A stretch of 38,583 nt of DNA from Gammaproteobacteria bacterium (GTDB lineage: Bacteria; Pseudomonadota; Gammaproteobacteria; Steroidobacterales; Steroidobacteraceae), in NCBI GenBank assembly GCA_028293745.1, contig JAQGOF010000243.1, positions 1 to 38,583 of the forward strand, in the 5' to 3' direction. Position 1 is the stretch's first letter. Every line of letters starts with the position of its first letter. The notes beneath the pieces were generated by a model. The model searched no databases and was not told the DNA's origin. It worked only from the letters and a program-made list of their open reading frames with translations. Position numbers and translations under genes: made by a program. Shown piece after piece: positions 1 through 8,676 of this stretch.

Positions 1-846
1 GCGCATGTTGATCTTCGGATTGCGATCGACGAAATCATACAGACGCCGGGTACCGATGAGCGCACCCGTGATCGAGACACCCGGGTCAATGGGTTTCAGC
101 GCATTGGTGACCACGCCCGCCTCGACCAAGCCGACCAGACCATCGCCGATCATGCCCGAATGGACGCCCAGATCGCGACGATCCTGGAGCAGACGCAGCA
201 TTGCGTCGGGCACTGCGCCAATCCCGACCTGCAGCACCGCGCCATCCTCGATATAGCCGGCCACTATTTTGGCAATCGCCAGATCGGTTTCACTGATCTG
301 CGCTGGGAAGACCTCGACCGGGTTGCGCGCGACATGCACGGCACAGTCGATCCGTGCGGTCGGCAGCACTGCATCACCAAACGTAAATGGCACGCGCTCG
401 TTCACCTCAGCGATGACCACCCGCGCCTTCGCCACAGCGGCCTGAACAAAGTCACCGATCAGGCCGAAGCTGTGATTGCCGTCGGTATCGGGCGGGCTGA
501 CCTGCACGAAAGCGACATCGCAACCGATCAAACCCTGCTCGATCATCGGTCCGACCTGGCTGACATGACAGGGAACGATGCCCAATCGGCCTGTCGCCGC
601 AACCGTGCGCAGCGCACCGATTGCGCCCATGCTGGAAAGGTTCAGCCTTTCCGCGGCCTTTCCGTCCAGGATCCCCGAGAAGCTGGTGGCCGCGAACGCC
701 GAAAGCTGGCCGATGCTCGAAGCTTGCGCGATGAGCGCCTCAACGAGTGTTGTGGGCTCACCGCACGCCTGGCCCCACACGATGTGATCGCCTGGGCGCA
801 AAAAGGCGCCGAAGTCCAGCCCGTCCGCATGAGTCGAGACCGTCAT
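1..846 (-). CDS. Acetyl-CoA hydrolase/transferase-family CoA-transferase (partial, C-terminus outside window)
   Basis: The reverse strand is open from an ATG at 846 to the window edge, giving 282 codons with no stop. The protein starts MTVSTHADGLDFGAFLRPGD and contains GIGAVPDAML and HSGMIGDGLVGLVEAG. These are typical of the 4-hydroxybutyrate/acetate CoA-transferase (Cat1) family, which includes itaconate CoA-transferase RipA/Ict. Such enzymes move CoA between carboxylic acids in the cytoplasm through a glutamyl-CoA thioester. The ATG overlaps the TGA of the upstream CitE-type lyase as ATGA, so the two are probably translationally coupled. In itaconate degradation the same pairing (RipA with RipC) activates a C5 dicarboxylate and cleaves it, so a dicarboxylate or hydroxyacid substrate is plausible but unproven. 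The catalytic glutamate and C-terminal half may lie partly outside the window. Confidence 0.88.
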   Translation of the reverse strand, partial: MTVSTHADGLDFGAFLRPGDHIVWGQACGEPTTLVEALIAQASSIGQLSAFAATSFSGILDGKAAERLNLSSMGAIGALRTVAATGRLGIVPCHVSQVGPMIEQGLIGCDVAFVQVSPPDTDGNHSFGLIGDFVQAAVAKARVVIAEVNERVPFTFGDAVLPTARIDCAVHVARNPVEVFPAQISETDLAIAKIVAGYIEDGAVLQVGIGAVPDAMLRLLQDRRDLGVHSGMIGDGLVGLVEAGVVTNALKPIDPGVSITGALIGTRRLYDFVDRNPKINMR

Positions 847-1733
847 CGGCGTGCTGCGAGTGCCAACACCGCCTGCGCACGCGCGAGATGTGGCCGATCC
901 AACATGGCGCCCTTGTGACCGATGGTGCCTGCACCTGGATTTGCGGCGAACAGGTCGACGATTTCCTGTGCCGACGCGAGCTCTTCGGCGCTTGGCGTGA
1001 AGGCCTCGTTGATCACATCGACTTGCGCCGGATGAATCGCGAGCATGCCGCGGTAGCCGGCTCGCCGCATGTTCGCCGCCCTTTTGCGCAGGCCTGCCTC
1101 ATCTCGGAAATCGCCGTGGATCGTTTCGATGGCGGGCACGCCGGCAGCCGCAGCGCCGACGAGGCAAAGGCTGCGCGCCAGCTCATATGTGAAGTCATAG
1201 CCGCCGTAATCGCCGCGATTGTCGGTTGCACCGAGCGCGGTCGCGAGGTCTTCGCCGCCCCATGACATGGCAGCCACCCGTGGCACGCCGGCATAGCTAC
1301 CTATCGCAAGCATGCTCTCAGGCATCTCGGTCACGAGGAGCATTACTTTGGTGACGCCGATTGCGATCCCCGCGGCCGCCTCGAACGCTGTCAGGTAATG
1401 GTCGAGCAGCTCCGCATCGGCACGGCCGCGCGGTTTTGGAAACATGATTCCGGCCGGAGCGGCCGGCATGACGGCCGCCAGGTCCGCGAGCGCATGCGGC
1501 CCTTGGATCGGATTGATCCGGACCCAGAGCCGGGCGCGATGTTTCGCATTCGCGCTGAGGAAGGCCGCAACCATCGACCGTGCCTTGGGCTTTTCTGCCT
1601 CGGCAACTGCATCTTCGAGGTCCAGGATGACGATGTCCGCAGTGCCGGCGGTGGCCTTCTCTATCTTCCGCTCGCTGTCGCCCGGCGCAAACAGCCACGA
1701 GCGCGCGTTGAGGCTTTCTCCAGGGATCGTCAT
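843..1733 (-). CDS. HpcH/HpaI-CitE family CoA lyase (citramalyl/malyl-CoA lyase-like)
   Basis: This 296-residue protein starts MTIPGESLNARSWLFAPGDS. It has the CitE-like landmarks: the SWLFAPGDSE N-terminus, ILDLEDAV near residue 40, WVRINP, GIMFPK and the acidic SWGGEDLATALGA. The family consists of Mg-dependent TIM-barrel enzymes that cleave beta-hydroxyacyl-CoAs, such as malyl-CoA or citramalyl-CoA, to acetyl-CoA and a 2-oxo acid. The ATG at 1733 is preceded by GAGGAAAG at good spacing. A longer open frame reaching 1988 lies inside the dehydrogenase gene and was not used. The gene follows the acyl-CoA dehydrogenase by 32 bp and overlaps the CoA-transferase start by 4 bp. Its likely role is a terminal C-C cleavage after dehydrogenation and hydration. 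The exact substrate is unknown. Confidence 0.9.
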   Translation of the reverse strand: MTIPGESLNARSWLFAPGDSERKIEKATAGTADIVILDLEDAVAEAEKPKARSMVAAFLSANAKHRARLWVRINPIQGPHALADLAAVMPAAPAGIMFPKPRGRADAELLDHYLTAFEAAAGIAIGVTKVMLLVTEMPESMLAIGSYAGVPRVAAMSWGGEDLATALGATDNRGDYGGYDFTYELARSLCLVGAAAAGVPAIETIHGDFRDEAGLRKRAANMRRAGYRGMLAIHPAQVDVINEAFTPSAEELASAQEIVDLFAANPGAGTIGHKGAMLDRPHLARAQAVLALAARR

Positions 1734-1765
1734 TGTCTTTCCTCGTCCTCGACCTCGCACCGGCA

Positions 1766-2932
1766 TCAGTACGACTTGGGCAGTTCCAGGACCTTCTCGG
1801 CCAGGTAGTTCAGGATCATGTGCGGGCTGACCGGCGCAATCCTCGGGATCAGGCATTCGCGCAGATAGCGCTCGACATGGTATTCCTGCGCATAGCCCAT
1901 GCCGCCCAGGGTCAGCATGGCGGTATGGCAGGCCTCGAACGCGAACTCGCCCGCCAGGTATTTGCCCGCATTGGCCTCGACGCCGCATTCCAGACCTTGG
2001 TCAAACAGGGTCGCGGCCTTCATCACCATCAGGTTGGCCGCCTCGAGCTGCGCCCAACATTTGGCGAGCGGGTGTTGAATACCCTGGTTCATCCCGATCG
2101 GCCGGTTGAACACGATACGCTCGCGCGCGTAACGCGCGGCCCGGGAGATGGCGACGCGGCCGATGCCGACCGCTTCGGCGGCGACCAGGACGCGCTCCGG
2201 GTTGAGGCCGTGCAGGATGAGCCTGAACCCTTCCCCTTCCGGGCCGATCCGGTCCTCTTCCGGGATCCACAGGTCCTGGATGAAGAGCAGGTTCGAATCC
2301 ACCGCATGCCGCCCCATCTTGTGAATCAGGCGCACCTCGATCCTGGATCGATCCAGGCTGGTGTAGAACAGCGAGAGTCCCTCGGTCTTGCGCTTGACCT
2401 GCTCGAGCGGCGTGGTGCGCGCCAACAGCAGCATCTTGTTGGCAACCTGCGCGGTGGAGATCCAGATCTTCTCGCCATTCACCTGATAACCGCCGTCGCG
2501 CCGTTCCGCGCGGGTCTTCAGCTCCGTCGTGTTGAGCCCTGCATTCGGCTCCGTGACGGCAAAGCAGACCTGGTGTTCTCCACGTACGACCGGAGGCAGC
2601 ATTCGCTCCTTCTGCGCCTGTGTACCGAACAACACTACCGGCTGTAAGCCGAACACCGGAAGGTGGACGCTCGACGCGCCACTCATGCAGGCACCCGACT
2701 CGGCAATCGCCTGCATCATCACTGCGGCCTCTGTGATGCCGAGCCCCGACCCGCCGAATTCGGCCGGCGTTGCAATTCCCAGCCAGCCCGCCTCAACCAT
2801 CGACTTGTAGAAATCGTGCGGAAAAACGCCTTCACGATCGCGCTCGAGCCAGTACTCGTCCGGAAAGCGCGCGCAGTGCTTCAGGATGGCTTCCCTGATG
2901 TTCTGCTGATCCGGGGTGAGTGAAAAATCCAT
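1766..2932 (-). CDS. Acyl-CoA dehydrogenase family flavoprotein
   Basis: This 388-residue protein starts MDFSLTPDQQNIREAILKHC, the usual N-terminus of FAD-dependent acyl-CoA dehydrogenases. It contains CFAVTEPNAGLNT and KIWISTAQVA in the middle domain and TLGGMGYAQEYHVERYLRE at the C-terminus. The expected reaction is alpha,beta-dehydrogenation of an acyl-CoA. An oddity is the segment after VERYLRE: it reads CLIPRIAPVS (residues 360-369), where many members carry the catalytic glutamate in an EGT motif, so the usual base is missing there. Either this subfamily keeps its base elsewhere, as isovaleryl-CoA dehydrogenase does, or its chemistry differs. The start at 2932 gives a standard family length and sits 8 bp after the SDR stop. 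An extension to 3079 would overlap the SDR and is rejected. Confidence 0.93.
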   Translation of the reverse strand: MDFSLTPDQQNIREAILKHCARFPDEYWLERDREGVFPHDFYKSMVEAGWLGIATPAEFGGSGLGITEAAVMMQAIAESGACMSGASSVHLPVFGLQPVVLFGTQAQKERMLPPVVRGEHQVCFAVTEPNAGLNTTELKTRAERRDGGYQVNGEKIWISTAQVANKMLLLARTTPLEQVKRKTEGLSLFYTSLDRSRIEVRLIHKMGRHAVDSNLLFIQDLWIPEEDRIGPEGEGFRLILHGLNPERVLVAAEAVGIGRVAISRAARYARERIVFNRPIGMNQGIQHPLAKCWAQLEAANLMVMKAATLFDQGLECGVEANAGKYLAGEFAFEACHTAMLTLGGMGYAQEYHVERYLRECLIPRIAPVSPHMILNYLAEKVLELPKSY

Positions 2933-2940
2933 CGTTTGGT

Positions 2941-3858
2941 TCAGCCGCGACCCTGGGTGGCCATTTCGAAACTGTAGCGAATGTGGTCGACATGTCCCGT
3001 GGGGACGACCGCAGCGATGAAGGGTGCATCCGTATTCCGGATTGCATCCATCTGTTCGGCAACCTGTTCGATAGACCACGCACCGCGGTACACACCGGGC
3101 GATTCAGCGATAAAGGCTCTCGCGACACGGCCGGCTATCGAAATCAGCATCTCACCTGAGATCGAGCAGGATTCATGTGCGAGCCAGCCCACCACGGGGG
3201 CTACCAGCTCCGGCGACATTGGTGGGTAAGCGCTCGTGTCCAGCCCCTCCGCCATTCTCGTCACGGCTCCGGGAACGATGAGGTTGCACTTTACACCTTC
3301 CGCAGCACCCTCGAGCGCGACGACATTGGACAAACCGATCATGCCCGCCTTGGCCACGCCATAATTGGCCTGATGGTGATTCCCATACAAACCGCCGATC
3401 GACGAGGTCAACACGACACGACCGTAACCTGCCTTGCACATATGAACGAAGGCAGGTCGGACGACGTGGAATGCCCCCCGCAGATGCACATCCAGGACGG
3501 CGTCGAAGTCTTCCTGCGTCATCTCCTTCAAGGACGCTGCACGAACGTTGCCGGCGTTATGGATAAGGATGTCAATCCGACCATAGTGGTCCAACGCCGC
3601 TTTGATAATCGCGCTTCCGCCCTCAGGTGTAGAAACTGACGCTGTGCAGGCGACGGCTCCACCTCCCGCAGCTGAGATCTCCCTCACAACCTCGTCCGCG
3701 GGACCGGCATTGACGCCTTCCCCCTTCATGCTGCCCCCGGTGTCGTTGACAACGACCTTTGCGCCCCTGGAGGCAAGGAGCAGAGCATAGGTGCGTCCCA
3801 ATCCCCTGCCGGCGCCCGTTATAACCGCTACACGATTGTCGAATTTGAGCTGTGGCAC
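2941..3858 (-). CDS. Short-chain dehydrogenase, MFE-2/17-beta-HSD4-like hydroxyacyl-CoA dehydrogenase type
   Basis: This is a 305-residue classical SDR. It has TGAGRGLG at residues 14-21, HNAG at 100-103 and the catalytic set S153, Y166, K170. The N-terminal region resembles the (3R)-hydroxyacyl-CoA dehydrogenase domain of the peroxisomal multifunctional enzyme, including the KVVVND start of strand 2 and a long acidic insert with the E-V-V-x-E-I pattern. It carries about 50 extra residues after the usual SDR end (GVYRGAWSIEQVAEQMDAIR). A likely role is NAD-dependent oxidation of a hydroxyacyl-CoA next to the acyl-CoA dehydrogenase. A close paralogue of identical length lies at 30169-31086, and the two align without gaps. 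Steroid or cyclic alcohol substrates are also possible for this family. Confidence 0.92.
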   Translation of the reverse strand: MPQLKFDNRVAVITGAGRGLGRTYALLLASRGAKVVVNDTGGSMKGEGVNAGPADEVVREISAAGGGAVACTASVSTPEGGSAIIKAALDHYGRIDILIHNAGNVRAASLKEMTQEDFDAVLDVHLRGAFHVVRPAFVHMCKAGYGRVVLTSSIGGLYGNHHQANYGVAKAGMIGLSNVVALEGAAEGVKCNLIVPGAVTRMAEGLDTSAYPPMSPELVAPVVGWLAHESCSISGEMLISIAGRVARAFIAESPGVYRGAWSIEQVAEQMDAIRNTDAPFIAAVVPTGHVDHIRYSFEMATQGRG

Positions 3859-3957
3859 TGGACGCTCCTATAACTTGACGCCGCCCGGGATGGCGGCGTC
3901 GATACCTTTGGCAGATCGGACCCTGGATCAGAGGCGGCGAGCTTCAGCTGCGTCGTC

Positions 3958-5343
3958 TCACTTGGGCGGGCGGGGTGCCCCTGTGCCCATGTATTTCGCC
4001 AGGTTGCGGTGAAGATTGGCGACGCTGCGCTCCCGATACGGATTGGGCAGTGGGCCGCGGAAACCGCCATTCATCATGCCCTGCTGCACTGCGGCCATGT
4101 TGGAAAAATCCTGCGGCAGGACACTGCCCCATCTCGGATCGTCGACTTGCGCATACTCCCACTCGGCCTTCGGCTCCTCACCTTTCGGGTACAGCTGGTA
4201 TACAGCGACTTCGAAGATGCACTTGTTGGGATCGTAGCCGAACGGCCGGGCGCCGTAACACAGGGCGTTATTGACGGCGTGCCCGATCTGGAAGTTGGGG
4301 AAGATCTGCCAGGCAGTGCCGCTCTTGCCCACATGCGCGGGATCGACGGTTGGCCAGATCACGCCGCGCGCCGCATCGTCACGCCGCGCGGAGTCGAGCC
4401 AATGCTTGAGCACCTTATCGGCCGGTGTTCCTTCCGGCAGCTCGTCAACCAGGCGGAGCGCCGCATCCACCAGCGTCTTCGTGGTGTTTGTGTTCACGTG
4501 CTCCCACGTATAGACCTGCATTTCCGCCGTCGACTTGCGAGGGTCCGCACCCGAGCCAAGCCGCAACTTGGCCTGATTTTCGTCCAACCCTTTGGGCGCG
4601 TCATAGCCTATGTTGCTATGTTTTCCCTGCGCCCGGGCCCAGCCACGAAAGTCACCGAATTTCGTGAACTCCGGGTGTGTTCCCGGGACATGGTAGGTCT
4701 CGGCGAAGGCTTCCATGGCAACCTTCCAGTTGCAATCGAAGATGATCCACTTGCGCCAGCGGCACCGCATGTTCTGCAGCTCGAAGGGATCGAGCAGGCT
4801 GGCGGCCGGCTCGAGATAGTCGCGCAAGGGCTCGCTGTGCGGCTCCATGTTGATCCAGATCCAGCCGCCCCAGGTGTCGGCCTTGATTTCGCCCAGCCGC
4901 GTGCGCTCGTCCGTCAGCACGGCCTTCCAGTCATCCTTGTTGGGGATGTGAGTGCATTGGCCGTCCAGGTTGTAGCGCCAGCCGTGAAAGCCGCAAACGA
5001 ACAAATGATTTTGCTTGCCGCAGGCTCTCTTGGCGCCCTTGGGGGTGTCCACCAACCGGCGGCCGCGATGCGAGCACACGTTGTAGTAAGCGCGGATCTT
5101 GTCCGGCGCCGTGCGAACGACCAGGATCGAGTCCTCGAGGATGTCATAGGTGAGGTAATTACCGACCTCGGGGATTTCCTCGACGCGGCCCACCTGTTGC
5201 CACACCTTGCGCCACAGTTTGTCGCGCTCCGCCCGGGCATAATCCTCGGAAATGTAGGCGCCGACGTCGTAGCTCACCGCTTCAGACAGATCCTCAGCGG
5301 TTCGAGCTACCGTTTCGTTCGTGATCTTGGCAGTTGTGCTCAT
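3958..5343 (-). CDS. Rieske non-heme iron oxygenase, large (alpha) subunit
   Basis: This 461-residue protein has a Rieske 2Fe-2S site (C90, H92, C117, H120 in NVCSHRGRR and VCGFHGWRYNLDG). The mononuclear iron site has H218 and H223 in ETYHVPGTH, with E215 in place of the usual bridging Asp, followed by a Ring_hydroxyl_A-like C-terminal domain. The family uses O2 and electrons from a ferredoxin to hydroxylate aromatic or cyclic substrates. The ATG at 5343 has only a weak upstream GGAAAC, and an alternative start about 19 codons upstream is not supported. No small (beta) subunit gene is adjacent, so it is probably an alpha-only oxygenase. It heads the minus-strand set with the SDR, dehydrogenase, lyase and transferase, and is paralogous to 19725-21098. 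Confidence 0.93.
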   Translation of the reverse strand: MSTTAKITNETVARTAEDLSEAVSYDVGAYISEDYARAERDKLWRKVWQQVGRVEEIPEVGNYLTYDILEDSILVVRTAPDKIRAYYNVCSHRGRRLVDTPKGAKRACGKQNHLFVCGFHGWRYNLDGQCTHIPNKDDWKAVLTDERTRLGEIKADTWGGWIWINMEPHSEPLRDYLEPAASLLDPFELQNMRCRWRKWIIFDCNWKVAMEAFAETYHVPGTHPEFTKFGDFRGWARAQGKHSNIGYDAPKGLDENQAKLRLGSGADPRKSTAEMQVYTWEHVNTNTTKTLVDAALRLVDELPEGTPADKVLKHWLDSARRDDAARGVIWPTVDPAHVGKSGTAWQIFPNFQIGHAVNNALCYGARPFGYDPNKCIFEVAVYQLYPKGEEPKAEWEYAQVDDPRWGSVLPQDFSNMAAVQQGMMNGGFRGPLPNPYRERSVANLHRNLAKYMGTGAPRPPK

Positions 5344-5584
5344 GACGTTTCCAAACCCTGCAGAAAGCTGTGGCCAGCGCGCCCGACTCGAGCATCGCAC
5401 CTATGCAGGATTCATACTAGCGGGCCCGGCGGGACGTTCTTGACAGCTCGCGACAATTTAGCGCCGCTCCAGGCGGCCCCGCGCCTGATCGCGGGGGTCA
5501 ATGATCATCTTTGCTGAATAGTGGCGGCTCTTTATTGAGCAGTGAAGCCCCGGGCTTGAAGGATGATCCGGTCAGAGGGGGACC
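5344..5584. promoter_or_regulatory. Divergent intergenic region between Rieske gene and MFS transporter
   Basis: These 241 bp separate two divergently transcribed genes, so promoters for both must lie here. I see a TTGACA hexamer around 5440 on the plus strand, but no convincing -10 box at 16-18 bp. On the minus strand TAGTAT near 5415-5420 could serve as a -10. A small inverted repeat, GCTC (5527-5530) and GAGC (5537-5540), lies nearer the transporter. No operator can be assigned with confidence. Confidence 0.4.
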
Positions 5585-6874
5585 ATGGAAACGACCCAGA
5601 TTGCAGATTCGGTACGGCAGCGCGGTTGGTATCACGGCTGGAACATTGTCGCTGTCTGCGTCCTTTCGCAGGTAGCTGCCAATGGCCTGACGTACAACGC
5701 TTATTCGCTGTTCCTCCGCGACTGGTCGGCGCAGCTGCACGCTCCGATCAGCCAGCTGCAGCTGCCCATCGCGGCAATGGCGTTGGTGGCGGCCCTCCTC
5801 TCCCCCATGGTTGGCGTGTTAGCAGACAAGTTCCCGGCGCGTCGCCTGTTTGGCTGGGGACTGCTCGGCATCGCCATCTTTTATGTAGCCATCAGCGCGG
5901 TGACTGCGCCTTGGCAGCTCGTGGCGCTCTACGGCCTTCTTGCGCCCCTGGCCCTGTGCCTCTCGACCGCGGTTACGGCCAATGCGCTGATCTCGCGCTG
6001 GTTTGTGCGCCGCCTCGGGCTTGCCCTCGGGCTGAGCGCCTTCGGGATAGGCATGGCGGGAGTGTTACTGCCTCCGGTGATCGCTGCGCTGTTGCCTACA
6101 GCCGGCTGGCGGATGATCTGGCGCGGCGGCGGCCTCGTGGTGGCTCTGTTAGTCCTGCCGCTGGTGGTATCAGTCATCCGCAACCGGCCGGCCGGGGATG
6201 AAGGTAAGTACTATCTCAGCGGTGACGGCAAAGCGACCGGCCATCACGCACACGCAGCGGCTGGGAGCCAACTGGGTTGGCGTGAAGTTGCCGCGCGCAA
6301 GAACTTCTGGCTGCTGGTGGCAATCTATCTGCCGATGATGGCCCTCTATGGTGGTTGCGCGCAAAATCTTGGGCCCTACGCAGCGAGCCACGGCTTGAGC
6401 CAACAGACCGCCGGCGTCCTGCTCTCGATATTGAGCTTCTCGCATGTCATCGCGACGTTGGTCTTCGGACTGCTGTCTGATCGGTTCGGCAATCGCCTGC
6501 CCTTTGCCGGACTTGCGGTCGTCATGGTCATCGGTGCAGCCATTTTCACGTTCGGCACGGGGTTCCCGGCGCTTGCCGTGGGCTGCACGCTGGTCGGCCT
6601 GGGTGGTGGCCTGTTCACCTTGCTGGCAGCGGCGATCGCTGTTGAGTTCGGTGCGCAGGCAGTTGGACGGGCCTTCGGCCTATGTATGCTTTTCATCCCG
6701 GTCACCGCCCTCGCGCCTTTTGCCATTGCAAAGACGCAGGAGAGCACTGGCAGCTATACGCCTGCGCTGATGGGCCTCGCAACCCTGGTGCTCATCAGCG
6801 GAGCCCTCAGCCTGTTACTTCGCGAGCGGCGAGGCGACAATCAACCCGCGAATACCGTGCTCAGCCGAACGTGA
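5585..6874 (+). CDS. Major facilitator superfamily transporter (monocarboxylate/oxalate-formate type)
   Basis: This is a 429-residue integral membrane protein with about twelve hydrophobic segments. Loop motif A occurs twice in relaxed form: GVLADKFPARRLF after the second membrane segment and GLLSDRFGNRLPF at the start of the second half. The N-terminus WYHGWNIVAVCVLSQ matches the MCT/OFA branch, which carries organic anions with protons. The ATG is preceded by GAGGGGGACC. It is the only obvious transporter in the window and sits between two oppositely oriented catabolic sets, so uptake of the growth substrate or efflux of an intermediate is the natural inference. Its last 14 bp overlap the 3' end of the convergent oxidoreductase gene. 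Confidence 0.92.
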   Translation: METTQIADSVRQRGWYHGWNIVAVCVLSQVAANGLTYNAYSLFLRDWSAQLHAPISQLQLPIAAMALVAALLSPMVGVLADKFPARRLFGWGLLGIAIFYVAISAVTAPWQLVALYGLLAPLALCLSTAVTANALISRWFVRRLGLALGLSAFGIGMAGVLLPPVIAALLPTAGWRMIWRGGGLVVALLVLPLVVSVIRNRPAGDEGKYYLSGDGKATGHHAHAAAGSQLGWREVAARKNFWLLVAIYLPMMALYGGCAQNLGPYAASHGLSQQTAGVLLSILSFSHVIATLVFGLLSDRFGNRLPFAGLAVVMVIGAAIFTFGTGFPALAVGCTLVGLGGGLFTLLAAAIAVEFGAQAVGRAFGLCMLFIPVTALAPFAIAKTQESTGSYTPALMGLATLVLISGALSLLLRERRGDNQPANTVLSRT

Positions 6875-7871
6875 TCACTATCTTGCCCATGTGACGCCCA
6901 CTCTGAAGATGGCGCAGTGCATCGGGTAGTTGTTCGAATGCATACCGACTGTCTATGACGGGACGTATCTTGTGACAGTCGATCGCGCGGTTCATCGCCT
7001 CGAAATCCTGACGACTGCCAACTCTGATGGGCGTAACATCCACACCTAAATAGCCCACGAAAGCACCTGTATTGGGGCGTCCCGTCAGAAGTCCTACCGG
7101 TGCGAGTCGTCCGCCCATCCGTGTCGATGCCAACGCCCGCTCTATTGTTTCCGCGCCGCCGACGTCGATAGTAACGTCCGCTCCCATGCCGTTAGTCAGC
7201 TTGCGTACGGCGACGTTCCACTCCGGGTCCGCGCGATAATCAATCGCCTCGTCTGCACCAAGACTCTTCAGTCGAGCACAGCGCTCAGGGCTCGACGAAA
7301 TGATGATGACGCGTGCGCCGAATAGCTTGGCGAGCTGAAGCGCGAAAAGTGACACGCCCCCTCCTCCTTGCAGCAGCACATTCATGCCAGGCAGCAGTGG
7401 CGCGGCAGCACACAGCGCGTGCCAGGCCGTCACCGCCGCGCAGGGCAGCGTTGCACCCTCCTCGAAGCTCAGATGCTTCGGCAGGACCACGGCCTCATGT
7501 TGGTTAACGACCAGCTCGTCACACATGACTCCCTGGATCGCACCACCGCGGCCGGCCGCCGCCGGGGACGGTTGCCAGGGACCGCCGATCCAATCGGGAT
7601 TGAAGGTAAGCGCCACACGATCGCCCATCTTTACGCGCCAGACCTCCGGTGCTACCTCGACGACCTCTCCGGCTCCATCGGAGCACGGGATCAGCTCAGA
7701 AACAGTGACGGAGCGAAGCGCGCCTGACAGGACCAGGAGATCGCGATAGTTGATCGACGCAGCGCGCATGGCCACACGAATCTGTCCCGGCGCAAGGGGA
7801 CCAGGCGCGGGCATGTCATGCACAAAGAGCGAGTCCACGCCGCTCAATGTGCGGGAAATAAAGGCTTTCAC
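6861..7871 (-). CDS. Zinc-independent MDR-family NAD(P)-dependent oxidoreductase (quinone reductase-like)
   Basis: This 336-residue medium-chain dehydrogenase/reductase has a GroES-like N-terminal domain (SINYRDLLVLSG, PCSDGAGEVVEV). Its Rossmann domain carries VLLQGGGGVSLFALQLAKLFGARV and IDVGGAET. It lacks the zinc-ligand cysteines of alcohol dehydrogenases. Members reduce enones, quinones or enoyl-CoAs with NAD(P)H, and the exact substrate is not predictable. The likely start is GTG at 7871, with GAGG eight bases upstream. It is the last gene of the minus-strand set that begins near 14600 and follows an SDR by 33 bp. The gene overlaps the MFS gene tail to tail, leaving no room for an intergenic terminator. 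Confidence 0.88.
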   Translation of the reverse strand: MKAFISRTLSGVDSLFVHDMPAPGPLAPGQIRVAMRAASINYRDLLVLSGALRSVTVSELIPCSDGAGEVVEVAPEVWRVKMGDRVALTFNPDWIGGPWQPSPAAAGRGGAIQGVMCDELVVNQHEAVVLPKHLSFEEGATLPCAAVTAWHALCAAAPLLPGMNVLLQGGGGVSLFALQLAKLFGARVIIISSSPERCARLKSLGADEAIDYRADPEWNVAVRKLTNGMGADVTIDVGGAETIERALASTRMGGRLAPVGLLTGRPNTGAFVGYLGVDVTPIRVGSRQDFEAMNRAIDCHKIRPVIDSRYAFEQLPDALRHLQSGRHMGKIVITFG

Positions 7872-7904
7872 CGAGATAACCTCACCCGATACGCCTTCTC
7901 GGCT

Positions 7905-8657
7905 TCAGGCAATGTAGCGCCCGCCATTCACGCTCAACGTGTGGCCGGTGATATAGCCGGCGTCCTCGGACGCAAGAAACGCACAGGCCGCTGCGATGTC
8001 TTCCGGCCGTCCCGGCCTCTTCATCGGTGAGGTGGCGGCGACCCCTGCCACGTTGATACCACCCGGCCGATCGCTGGACCGAAGCATCGGCGTGTCGACA
8101 AAACCGGGAGGAACATTGTTGACGGTGACACCCGTGGCCGCGAGCTCCAGCGCCAACGACTTGGTAAAAGCAATCACGCCACCCTTCGAAGCGGCGTAGG
8201 CCGTCATACGCGCGCTGCCGGCTTGAGCGCTCGAAGAAGAAATGTTGATCACCCGTCCCCAACCCGCCGCGAGCATGTCCGGCACCACAGCCTGCGTGCA
8301 CAGAAGCATGCTCTTGAGGTTGACCGACATGACCCGGTCCCAGCCCTCCTCGGTGACCTCGAGAAAGGGCGTGAAATCGGTGATCCCCGCGTTGTTGATC
8401 AGGATCTGTACCGGGCCCAACTCCGCATGCACACGCTCCAGCCCCGCGTTGATCTGCACTCGCTGCGATACGTCGACCCGGCAGGCGATCGCCCGGACGC
8501 CTTTCGTAACCAACTCGGCAGCTGCACGTTGCGCGTCAGCCTCGTTGACATCCCAAATCGCAACGCCAGCTCCGTCACGCGCGAGACGCTGACTCGTCGC
8601 GAGACCGATTCCGGATGCCCCACCCGTCACCACAGCGTTCTTTCCAACCAGTGACAT
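7905..8657 (-). CDS. Short-chain dehydrogenase/reductase (classical, 250 residues)
   Basis: It has TGGASGIG at residues 11-18, NNAG at 88-91 and the catalytic residues S141, Y154, K158 (TAYAASKGG), with the C-terminal signature GHTLSVNGGRYIA. The length and motifs are those of FabG-like classical SDRs, which interconvert a secondary alcohol and a ketone with NAD(P). An aspartate (WDVNE) at the end of the second strand suggests a preference for NAD over NADP. The ATG at 8657 is preceded by GAGGGGG. The gene lies between a TauD-like dioxygenase and an MDR oxidoreductase on the same strand, consistent with oxidising a hydroxyl introduced by an oxygenase. Confidence 0.92.
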   Translation of the reverse strand: MSLVGKNAVVTGGASGIGLATSQRLARDGAGVAIWDVNEADAQRAAAELVTKGVRAIACRVDVSQRVQINAGLERVHAELGPVQILINNAGITDFTPFLEVTEEGWDRVMSVNLKSMLLCTQAVVPDMLAAGWGRVINISSSSAQAGSARMTAYAASKGGVIAFTKSLALELAATGVTVNNVPPGFVDTPMLRSSDRPGGINVAGVAATSPMKRPGRPEDIAAACAFLASEDAGYITGHTLSVNGGRYIA

Positions 8658-8676
8658 GCATTACCCCCTCAGGAAT

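Noticed and set aside
160..918. Long plus-strand open frame of 252 codons opposite the CoA-transferase
   Set aside because: The reverse strand reads a coherent transferase with family motifs, while this frame has no recognisable motif and is Arg- and His-rich, as in GC-rich antisense frames.
4009..5517. Plus-strand open frame of 502 codons opposite the first Rieske gene
   Set aside because: It mirrors the Rieske reading frame and has no family motifs. The Rieske gene has all iron ligands.
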